DNA from: Paraburkholderia bryophila
Lineage (GTDB): Bacteria; Pseudomonadota; Gammaproteobacteria; Burkholderiales; Burkholderiaceae
Direction of reading: 5' to 3'
Length of the DNA: 64,000 nt
NCBI RefSeq assembly: GCF_013409255.1
Contig: NZ_JACCAS010000001.1
Location: 496,001-560,000 of the forward strand
This document shows positions 1 through 9,000 of the stretch, piece by piece. How positions within the stretch are numbered: position 1 is the stretch's first letter; every line of letters starts with the position of its first letter. Under the pieces are notes generated by a model. The model was not told the DNA's origin and did no database searches. It saw only the letters and a list, made by a program, of their open reading frames with translations. The position numbers and the translations under genes are program-made.

Positions 1-2
1 TG

Positions 3-323
3 TTCGGCTTTACTCAAGAAGAGGCGATCGGCCATTCTCTCGATCTGATCATTCCGGAACGATTGCGTGGCCGTCATTGGGACGGTTATCACAAGACCAT
101 GGCGAGTGGTGAAACGCGCTACGGCAATGACGTTTTGCGCGTTCCTGCCATGCACAAGGACGGGCGGGCATTGTCGATTGCTTTTACGGTCGCGTTGCTG
201 CATTCGCCGCAAAATGAACTCAGCGGGATCGTGGCGGTGATTCGCGATGAGACCGCACGTTTCCGGGAAGATCGTTTGATGCGCAAGCGGCTCGCGGAAC
301 TGGAAGCGTCGGCGGGGGCGTGA
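3..323 (+). CDS. PAS-domain protein, C-terminal end (partial)
   Basis: The reading frame is open at the left window edge, so the true start lies outside. The visible part reads as the second half of a PAS sensory domain: FGFTQEEAIGHSLDLIIPE is the typical loop/helix region, and the GIVAVIRDETARFREDR end matches a PAS/PAC boundary. It stops after a short basic helix with no kinase, GGDEF or HTH domain, so the protein ends with its PAS domain. Such proteins usually sense redox, ligand or light; the ligand cannot be told here. The PAS assignment is fairly secure; any output domain would have to be upstream. Confidence 0.75.
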   Translation, partial: FGFTQEEAIGHSLDLIIPERLRGRHWDGYHKTMASGETRYGNDVLRVPAMHKDGRALSIAFTVALLHSPQNELSGIVAVIRDETARFREDRLMRKRLAELEASAGA

Positions 324-384
324 ATCACGCTTGCGCGGACGACGCGCCGGGGTTGATATCCGCGCAAACGTGTTCACGTTGGAT

Positions 385-426
385 GTGACATTTGTTGGCA
401 AACGCCGCCCAGGCGTCAGGTTAAAT
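385..426 (+). promoter_or_regulatory. Putative response-regulator site A plus -10
   Basis: GTGACATTTGTTGGCAA at 385-401 is 15/17 identical to the site at 21407. On the other strand it reads CCAAC-N5-TCACA, two half-sites one helical turn apart. A -10-like TTAAAT starts at 421, 22 nt after the core ends at 399, the same geometry as at 2821 and 21407. It would drive the small ORF at 485. Confidence 0.4.
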
Positions 427-484
427 TTGGCTCGACACGATCCAGCCCGCACTCTGCGCGCGTCGAAAGAGGTTGAAGCCAACG

Positions 485-685
485 ATGAAAACACCGAATC
501 AGGTTCAAGTGACGTTTGCCTTTCACCCGGCAGACTACAGCGCGTTTCAAACGGCCGCCAGCATTGCCGGCCTCGATGAACAGTCATTTGGTGCTCTGGC
601 GATCCATCGCGAGGCACAACGCGTGCTCGACGAAGCGGGGCGCCGTCAGCGAGCCGCTTCGGAAAATCTCGACGTGTTCAGTTAA
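485..685 (+). CDS. Small hypothetical protein (66 aa)
   Basis: A short ORF starting MKTPNQVQVTFAFHPADY. A weak purine-rich ribosome site (agagg, 468-472) precedes the ATG; an in-frame TTG 12 nt upstream (473) is an alternative. The N-terminal beta-strand followed by two helices (LDEQSFGALAIHREAQRVLDEAGRR) would suit a ribbon-helix-helix-like small DNA-binding protein, but I do not recognise a named family. Site A and a -10-like hexamer lie about 60-100 nt upstream, so it may belong to the same regulon as the adhesin. Confidence 0.45.
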   Translation: MKTPNQVQVTFAFHPADYSAFQTAASIAGLDEQSFGALAIHREAQRVLDEAGRRQRAASENLDVFS

Positions 686-704
686 CGCCTGAATCGAGCC
701 GACC

Positions 705-902
705 GTGACGAATGAATCGTTGACGAAATCAATATCAGAACTCCATTTGCAACTCGCAACGATAGAAGCGCGAATCTCATCGAAGCCTGTCATTGTCACG
801 GGCGTGCAGGGCGTACGGATCATGCGTCTGGTTGCCATGATCTCGGGCAATGCGTTCCGATATGCGCTCGTGAGGAAGAGGCCGGCGGGGCGTTGGTGCT
901 AG
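705..902 (+). CDS. Doubtful small ORF (65 aa)
   Basis: A GTG-initiated ORF (MTNESLTKSISELHLQLATIEARISS) begins 20 nt after the preceding small gene. The N-terminal half could form an amphipathic helix; the C-terminal part is basic and looks unlike a natural protein end. No ribosome site of note and no family recognised. It may be the remains of a longer gene. Confidence 0.22.
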   Translation: MTNESLTKSISELHLQLATIEARISSKPVIVTGVQGVRIMRLVAMISGNAFRYALVRKRPAGRWC

Positions 903-949
903 GGATAGATCTGACTGGCACACCTTCTTTCGGTCGGAACTAAAAAAAC

Positions 950-1159
950 ATGCGAACACAAACGACTGTTCACGCGGGGCTGCGTGATGCGAAGGCAATG
1001 ACGCGTCCGACGGGCGAGGAGACCAACACGTCCCGTCTTCGGCCGCGCTGGGTGGCGCTGCTTGCCATCACGGTGATTCCCCTATCGATGTTGTTCGTGT
1101 GGGGATTTCTTCATCTCATTCTCGTGCTGGTGTTTCCGAGGCCGGTCATTGCGCATTAA
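950..1159 (+). CDS. Small single-span membrane protein (69 aa)
   Basis: A short ORF with a polar, basic N-terminus of about 30 residues and one hydrophobic segment (WVALLAITVIPLSMLFVWGFLHLILVLVF, roughly residues 34-62), as expected for a one-pass inner membrane peptide. The end overlaps the 3' end of the oppositely oriented EAL gene by 4 nt. No clear ribosome site and no family recognised. Confidence 0.35.
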   Translation: MRTQTTVHAGLRDAKAMTRPTGEETNTSRLRPRWVALLAITVIPLSMLFVWGFLHLILVLVFPRPVIAH

Positions 1160-1959
1160 TGAGCAAGACCGTGCCTCGCCACGAGCTCGGCAATTCGATC
1201 ATGTGCGATTGGGGCGGAGATGTAATAGCCCTGACAATCGATGTGGCCAATTGTGCTGGCCCACGCGAACTGCGCTTCCGTTTCAATACCTTCTATAACG
1301 ACTCGCTTGCCGAGACGCTGCCCGAGCTGCACGAGCGCTTCAACGATGACCTTTGAATCCGCATTCTCCTGAATGTCGGCCATGAAGCTGCGATCCAGCT
1401 TCAGCGTGTCGACCCCGAGCCGATGCAGAATGACGAGCGACCAGCACCCTGAGCCGAAGTCGTCGATTGCAACACTCACACCCGATTCTCTGAGGGATTC
1501 CACCGCCGAGGCGAGTACTTCGATCGAACCCGGATCGGTGGCCTCCGTGAGTTCGATCTGCAAACGGGAGGCATCGATCGAATTCCGGCCAAGCAGGCTG
1601 GACAGTTTGCCTGGCAAGTCAGGTCGGCGTACTTCGCTGGGGGGAAGGTTGACAGCTAATGACAGTGTGTCATACCCACGAACGGTCCAATCGGACAGCG
1701 TCCTGACCGCTTCCGCGACGACGAAGTCCGTGAAACGTCCTGTCAACGGGGAGTTTTCGACAAGGTCGATAAATGAGGCTGGCGAGAGCACGCCGCGTGA
1801 CGGATGCCGCCATCGCAGAAGCGATTCGAAGCCGGATAGCCGTCCTTCCTGAAGCCGCAGTTTCGGCTGGTAGACGAAGAAGAATTCCCGTCTGGCCAGG
1901 CCGCGTTCCGCCTCGGCGATTGAACAGGACTTTAGAACGTTTGCGGTGAGGTGTGTCAT
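1156..1959 (-). CDS. EAL-domain c-di-GMP phosphodiesterase
   Basis: A 267-residue stand-alone EAL domain, predicted to hydrolyse cyclic di-GMP to pGpG. The metal and catalytic positions are kept: FESLLRW (the EAL motif as ESL, Glu about 45), NLPPSEV, IELTEA, DDFGSG, LKLDRSF and EGIETEAQ. The loop-6 region reads DDFGSGCWSL instead of the usual DDFGTGYSSL, a mild departure. There is no sensory or membrane domain, so it is cytosolic and its activity is probably set by expression. It lies just upstream of the large adhesin, which fits c-di-GMP control of surface attachment. Upstream 1960-2209 is AT-richer intergenic DNA. Confidence 0.88.
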   Translation of the reverse strand: MTHLTANVLKSCSIAEAERGLARREFFFVYQPKLRLQEGRLSGFESLLRWRHPSRGVLSPASFIDLVENSPLTGRFTDFVVAEAVRTLSDWTVRGYDTLSLAVNLPPSEVRRPDLPGKLSSLLGRNSIDASRLQIELTEATDPGSIEVLASAVESLRESGVSVAIDDFGSGCWSLVILHRLGVDTLKLDRSFMADIQENADSKVIVEALVQLGQRLGKRVVIEGIETEAQFAWASTIGHIDCQGYYISAPIAHDRIAELVARHGLAH

Positions 1960-2209
1960 GGAGATCGCTAGTGCGCGCCTGTTGCCGTGTGCGTTTCTTC
2001 GCAGTCGGGAATCTCACCTATAAAGGACTTTTGTGCCGATTATGGACGGTTCTTCGATAAGACAAGCGTATCGAACTGAATGGCGAGCGTTGTGAACAAT
2101 TGAAACTTTGTGATGTCAATGATCGGGGTATGCCCTGTGTTTTCCCTGAAAATCCATCAGTTCACATTTTGTGACGTGCTGATTAACCATAACAACTACT
2201 ATCGGCTCG

Positions 2210-2590
2210 ATGATGAATAGCGAGCGGCTCAATGGTTGTACGAATGAGCCGCGGAAATCAGGAAATATCGTGGAATCACCGTATTCGGTCGACAGATTTT
2301 CAGCCGGCGTTCTACTCGGCGCTCTCGTCGGATGGCTTGCTTCCGCCGGCGTGGATTACCTGAAGCTGCACCTTTCGTTTGGGAAAGGTTTCGATTCGCG
2401 ACTCGCAATAGAAGTGGTCGTCTCGGCGTGTCTGCTTTTGCCCAGGCCGTTACTGATGAAGACCGTCTTACGCTCGCGACGCAACCTGTTCATGCGGGAC
2501 GCCGACGTGAATGCGATGCTGAAGGGGCGCGTAATGGGTATCGCCGGCGGGATCTGGCTGGGCGCGACGGTCAACAGTGTGCTCTTTTGA
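2210..2590 (+). CDS. Small membrane protein, paralogue of the one at 11196
   Basis: A 126-residue protein with a polar N-terminus, hydrophobic segments near residues 32-48 and 70-85, and a glycine-rich C-terminal segment (GIAGGIWLGATVNSVLF). It shares a pattern with the protein encoded right after the adhesin: DRF, then GALV, then a V-[DN]-Y triplet, two hydrophobic stretches, and GRVxG[IM]A. So two relatives flank the giant adhesin. No known family recognised. Start is ambiguous (ATGATG at 2210/2213, no clear ribosome site). Confidence 0.6.
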   Translation: MMNSERLNGCTNEPRKSGNIVESPYSVDRFSAGVLLGALVGWLASAGVDYLKLHLSFGKGFDSRLAIEVVVSACLLLPRPLLMKTVLRSRRNLFMRDADVNAMLKGRVMGIAGGIWLGATVNSVLF

Positions 2591-2702
2591 GCGGTCCTGT
2601 TAGGTGGTTGGGGATATCAATGCACGGGTGTTGCATCGGCGAGGGGACCCGTTAGGTCTGCGCCTCGGATCGACATTTTTACTTATTTCGCGGCGCGTAG
2701 TC

Positions 2703-2718
2703 GCGAACATTTGTGAAC
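2703..2718 (+). promoter_or_regulatory. Putative response-regulator site B
   Basis: GCGAACATTTGTGAAC contains CGAAC and TGAAC exactly 10 bp apart, the arrangement expected for a dimer of an OmpR-family regulator. It lies in the 508-bp gap before the adhesin gene, in the opposite orientation to site C (2821). A TAAAAA hexamer sits 22 nt to its left on the minus strand, so it may instead fire leftward. The rest of the gap (2591-3098) holds no convincing gene. Confidence 0.4.
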
Positions 2719-2817
2719 TCTAATGATCTTTCGCGGGGAGTTTGTCGGAAAGGTCAATTCTGCGCGATTGAAACGCTAAACGCGCCAACACTGTCGGGAA
2801 CCAGGGATTGCGCGACG

Positions 2818-2860
2818 TTTCACAAATGTTCGCAACCTGGGTTCGGGTGGTCGATATTCT
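2818..2860 (+). promoter_or_regulatory. Putative adhesin promoter: site C plus -10
   Basis: TTTCACAAATGTTCGCAACC (2818-2837) is the reverse complement of the same motif. A -10-like TATTCT starts at 2855, 22 nt after the core ends at 2833. Transcription would start near 2867, giving a leader of about 230 nt before the adhesin ATG. The spacing matches sites A and D, which argues against chance. Confidence 0.45.
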
Positions 2861-3098
2861 TGAGCCACATCGGCTTTCTCCCGACGCAGGATCGACGCAG
2901 GAAGGATGGGGATCGAATTCCGCGCGGCCTTTTTACCCGACTCTTCTCGTGTTTCGCGTGCTCACGTTATTGAGTCGAAGTTAGAAATTTATCAGATACG
3001 CCAATTGCGCAATCGACTGCGAATTTACGAACCAACGTTTTCCATCGATATATAAAGCGCCTCGGTGATTGCAGTGCTAATAGTGAGGTTTGTTAATA

Positions 3099-6000
3099 AT
3101 GAATAAAACATATCGAAGCATCTGGAACGAGGCGCTGGGTGCATGGGTAGCTACGTCGGAGTTGACGCACGCGCGGGGTAAAGCTTCACGCAGCGTTTGC
3201 CGGGAAGAAGGTGGGGAGCCGGTTGGTCAGAGGACTGCCGGCGCGCAAGCAATGCCGCTCATGCGGAGTGTCTCGGGACTGCTGACGGTAACGGGCGTGC
3301 TGGCGTTGGGTGCGTTGCCGATTGATGCATGGGCGGGTTCCATTGGGAATTGCAATGGAACCACGGCGACGACGGGTATCACGGGGACTAACACCGGTTG
3401 GACAACAGGTTCCTGGAGCGGGTCTGAGGGAAACTGCGGAGGCGTCGCAGGCGACACCGGCGTCATTTTGACGGAGGCCACCAATGCTAACGGCGGCGTA
3501 ACGGGCAACCTCGCCTACGAGTGGATCGGGGGCACGGGAAACAATGCCGTGGGTTCGATTACGCTGTACGGCCCGACCGGGATAACGCTGAACACCAAGA
3601 ACAGCGCGCTCATCACGCTGAATTCGGTGACATCGCTTGGCGGAAACAAGATCACGAATCTGGCCGCGGGGACCAATCCGACCGATGCGGTGAATTTCTC
3701 CCAATTGACGTCGTTGTCCACGTCGGCCTCGACAGGGATTAGTTCGCTGTCTACCAGTTTGAGTACGACGAACAGCAATGTGACCTCGCTGTCGACTTCG
3801 GCGTCGACGGGGATTAGTACGGCGCAGAGTGGGGTGACGTCGCTGTCGACTGGCGTGGCTTCGCTTTCGACGGGCGTGAGTTCATTGTCGACGGGGCTGA
3901 GCACGACCAATAGCAATGTGACGTCGCTGTCGACTTCGGCCTCAACGGGTGTCAGTACTGCACAAAGCGGCGTGACTTCACTTTCGACGGGCGTGAGCTC
4001 ACTGTCGACGGGTCTGAGCACGGTCAATAGCAACGTGGTATCGCTCTCGACGGGCCTGAATTCACTGTCGACCTCGACATCGACGGGCATCAGCACGGCG
4101 CAAAGTGGCGTGACCTCGCTGTCGACTGGCGTGAACTCGCTGTCCACAGGTCTGAGCACGACGAACAGCAACGTGACCTCGCTCTCGACCTCGACGTCGA
4201 CGGGAATTGCGAACTCGGTTCAATACGATGACGCATCGCACGCGAAGGTCACGCTCGGTGGTGCTGGTTCGACCACGCCAGTCACGCTGACCAACGTTGC
4301 AGCCGGAGCAAACCCGACCGACGCGGTCAACTTCGGACAATTGACCTCGTTGTCCACGTCGACATCGACAGGCATCAGTACCGCGCAGAGCGGGGTGACC
4401 TCGTTATCGACGGGCGTGAGTTCGCTGTCGACGGGTCTGAGCACGACCAACAGCAATGTGGCGTCGCTGTCTGCCTCGACGTCGACGGGGCTGGCCTCGT
4501 TGTCCACCTCCGCTTCGACGGGCATTAGCACGGTACAGAGCGGCGTGAGCTCGCTCTCGACCTCGACCTCGACGGGCATCAGCACGGCGCAAAGCGGCGT
4601 GAATTCGTTGTCGACAGGCATGAGTTCACTGTCAACGGGTTTGAGCACGGCCAACAGCAACGTGACTTCGCTGTCGATCTCGACCTCGACGGGCATCAGC
4701 ACGGCACAAAGTGGCGTGACTTCGTTGTCGACCGGCCTCACTTCACTGTCGACTTCAACGTCGACGGGCATCAGCACGGCACAAAGCGGTGTGACTTCGT
4801 TGTCGACAGGTGTGGCTTCGCTCTCGACAGGCGTGACGTCGCTGTCCACAGGCCTGAGCACGACGAACAGCAACGTGACCTCGCTGTCGACGTCCACCTC
4901 GACCGGCATCGCCTCGCTGTCGACAGGAATTGCAAACGCGGTTCAATACGATGACGCGTCGCATACGAAGGTCACGCTCGGCGGCGCAGGTTCGAGCACG
5001 CCAGTCACGCTGACCAACGTTGCGGCCGGAGCAAATCCGACCGATGCGGTCAATTTCGGACAGTTGACCTCGTTGTCGACTTCGACGTCGACGGGCATCA
5101 GCACAGCGCAAAGTGGTGTCACCTCACTGTCCACAGGCGTGAGTTCGCTGTCGACCGGCCTGAGCACGACCAACAGCAACGTGACTTCGCTGTCGGCGTC
5201 GACGTCGACGGGTATCAGCACGGCACAGAGCGGTGTGGCTTCGTTGTCGACGGGTGTGAGTTCACTGTCGACTTCGACGTCGACGGGCATCAGCACGGCG
5301 CAAAGCGGTGTGGCTTCGTTGTCCACAGGCGTGAGTTCGCTGTCGACCGGCCTGAGCACGACGAATAGCAATGTGACCTCGCTTTCGACTTCATCGTCGA
5401 CGGGCATCAGCACGGCACAGAGCGGCGTGACGTCTTTGTCGACGGGCCTCAATTCGCTTTCCACCTCGACGTCGACGGGTATCAGCACCGCGCAAAGTGG
5501 GGTGAGTTCGCTGTCGACCGGTTTGAGCACGACTAACAGCAATGTGGCGTCGCTGTCGACCTCGACGTCGACTGGGTTGACCTCGCTTTCCACGGGCCTG
5601 AGCACGACAAATAGCAACGTGACCTTGCTGTCAACGTCGACCTCGACCGGCATCAGCACGGCGCAAAGCGGCGTGACTTCGTTGTCCACAGGCCTGAATA
5701 CGACGAACAGCAGCGTGACCTCGTTGTCGACTTCCACCTCGACCGGCATCTCTTCGCTGTCGACGGGAATTGCGAACTCGGTTCAGTACGATGACCCGTC
5801 GCATACGAAGGTCACGCTCGGCGGCGCAGGTTCGACCACGCCAGTCACGCTGACCAACGTTGCTGCCGGAGCAAACCCGACCGATGCGGTCAATTTCGGA
5901 CAGTTGACCTCGTTGTCGACCTCGACGTCGACGGGCATCAGTACAGCGCAAAGTGGTGTCAATTCGCTGTCGACGGGTGTGGGCTCACTGTCGACAGGTC

Positions 6001-9000
6001 TGAGCACGACGAACAGCAGCGTGACGTCGCTCTCGACCTCCAGTTCCACTGGCATCAGCACGGCGCAGAGCGGCGTGACTTCGTTGTCCACCGGTCTGAG
6101 CACGACCAACAGCAACGTGAGCTCGCTGTCGACCTCGACGTCGACCGGCATCAGCACGGCACAAAGCGGCGTGACCTCGTTGTCCACCGGCCTGAATACA
6201 ACGAACAGCAACGTGACCTCGCTGTCGACTTCCACCTCGACGGGCATCGCCTCGCTGTCGACGGGAATTGCGAACTCGGTTCAGTACGATGACCCGTCGC
6301 ATACGAAGGTCACGCTCGGCGGCGCAGGTTCGACCACGCCGGTCACGCTGACCAACGTTGCTGCCGGAGTAAATCCGACCGATGCGGTCAATTTCGGACA
6401 GTTGACCTCGTTGTCGACTTCGACGTCGACGGGCATCAGCACGGCACAGAGCGGCGTGACTTCGTTGTCGACGGGCCTCAATTCGCTTTCCACCTCGACG
6501 TCAACGGGTATCAGCACCGCGCAAAGTGGCGTGACCTCGTTGTCCACCGGCCTGAGCACGACCAACAGCAATGTGACGTCGCTGTCGACCTCGACGTCGA
6601 CCGGCATCAGCACGGCACAAAGTGGCGTCGCCTCACTGTCCACCGGCGTGAGCTCACTGTCCACCGGCGTGAGCTCACTGTCGACAGGTCTGAGCACGAC
6701 CAACAGCAGCGTGACGTCGCTCTCGACCTCCAGTTCCACTGGCATCAGCACGGCACAGAGCGGCGTGATCTCGCTGTCGACGGGCGTGAGTTCCCTGTCC
6801 ACCGGCTTGAGCACCACCAACAGCAATGTGACCTCGCTCTCAACTTCGACGTCGACGGGCATCAGCACGGCGCAAAGCGGCGTGACCTCACTGTCCACAG
6901 GCCTGAGCACCACGAACAGCAATGTGACGTCGCTGTCGACTTCGGCCTCCACTGGCATCAGCACGGCACAGAGCGGTGTGGCCTCGTTGTCGACGGGTGT
7001 GAGTTCGCTGTCGACCGGTCTGAGCACGACCAACAGCAACGCGGCGTCGCTCTCAACTTCGACCTCGACGGGCATCAGCACAGCGCAAAGCGGCGTGACC
7101 TCGCTGTCGACGGGTGTGAGTTCCCTGTCGACCGGTTTGAGCACGACCAACAGCAATGTGACGTCGCTGTCGACCTCGACTTCGACGGGCATCAGCACGG
7201 CACAGAGCGGTGTGACGTCGTTGTCGACGGGTGTGAGTTCACTGTCGACGGGTCTGAGCACCACCGACAGCAACGTGGCGTCGCTCTCAACTTCGACCTC
7301 GACGGGCATCAGCACCGCGCAAAGCGGCGTGACCTCGCTGTCCACCGGCCTGAGCACCACGAACAGCAATGTGACGTCGCTGTCGACTTCGACGTCGACC
7401 GGCATCAGCACGGCACAAAGTGGCGTCGCCTCACTGTCCACCGGCGTGAGCTCACTGTCGACAGGTCTGAGCACGACCAACAGCAGCGTGACGTCGCTCT
7501 CGACCTCGACCTCGACGGGCATCAGCACGGCGCAGAGTGGCGTGACCTCGCTGTCAACGGGGCTGAATTCACTGTCGACCTCGACGTCGACCGGCATCAG
7601 CACGGCGCAAAGTGGCGTCGCCTCACTGTCCACAGGCGTGAGTTCGCTGTCCACCGGCTTGAGCACGACGAATAGCAATGTGACCTCGCTTTCGACTTCA
7701 TCGTCGACGGGCATCAGCACCGCGCAAAGTGGGGTGAGTTCGCTGTCGACCGGTTTGAGCACGACCAACAGCAACGTGGCGTCGCTCTCAACGTCGACCT
7801 CGACGGGCATCAGCACCGCGCAAAGCGGCGTGACCTCGCTGTCGACGGGTGTGAGTTCCCTGTCAACCGGTTTGAGCACGACCAACAGCAACGTGGCGTC
7901 GCTGTCGACTTCGACTTCGACCGGCATCAGCACGGCACAAAGTGGCGTCGCCTCACTGTCCACCGGCGTGAGCTCACTGTCGACAGGTCTGAGCACGACC
8001 AACAGCAGCGTGACGTCGCTCTCGACCTCGACCTCGACGGGCATCAGCACGGCGCAGAGTGGCGTGACCTCGCTGTCAACGGGGCTGAATTCACTGTCGA
8101 CCTCGACGTCGACCGGCATCAGCACGGCGCAAAGTGGCGTCGCCTCACTGTCCACAGGCGTGAGTTCGCTGTCCACCGGCTTGAGCACGACGAATAGCAA
8201 TGTGACCTCGCTTTCGACTTCATCGTCGACGGGCATCAGCACCGCGCAAAGTGGGGTGAGTTCGCTGTCGACCGGTTTGAGCACGACCAACAGCAACGTG
8301 GCGTCGCTCTCAACGTCGACCTCGACGGGCATCAGCACCGCGCAAAGCGGCGTGACCTCGCTGTCGACGGGTGTGAGTTCCCTGTCAACCGGTTTGAGCA
8401 CGACCAACAGCAACGTGGCGTCGCTGTCGACTTCGACTTCGACCGGCATCAGCACGGCACAAAGTGGCGTCGCCTCACTGTCCACCGGCGTGAGCTCACT
8501 GTCGACAGGTCTGAGCACGACCAACAGCAACGTGGCGTCGCTCTCAACGTCGACGTCGACCGGCATCAGCACCACACAAAGCGGCGTGATCTCGCTGTCG
8601 ACGGGCGTGAGTTCCCTGTCCACCGGCTTGAGCACGACCAACAGCAACGTGGCGTCGCTCTCAACGTCGACGTCGACCGGCATCAGCACGGCACAGAGCG
8701 GCGTGACTTCGTTGTCGACGGGGCTGAATTCACTGTCGACCTCGACGTCGACCGGCATCAGCACGGCACAAAGCGGTGTCGCCTCACTGTCCACCGGCGT
8801 GAGCTCACTGTCAACCGGTTTGAGCACGACCAACAGCAACGTGACGTCGCTGTCGACTTCGGCCTCGACGGGCATCAGCACCGCGCAAAGCGGTGTGACC
8901 TCGCTGTCCACAGGTCTGAGCACCACGAACAGCAACGTGACGTCGCTGTCGACTTCGGCCTCCACTGGCATCAGCACGGCACAGAGCGGTGTGACGTCGT

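Noticed and set aside
2160..2202. GTTCACATTTTGTGAC with TACTAT 22 nt downstream, before the 126-aa gene
   Set aside because: The spacing fits the regulon but only about half of the motif positions match, and the start would be leaderless; too weak to list as a site.
2713..2973. 86-codon plus-strand ORF before the adhesin
   Set aside because: No ribosome site and unusual composition; it covers the putative regulatory sites of the adhesin promoter.
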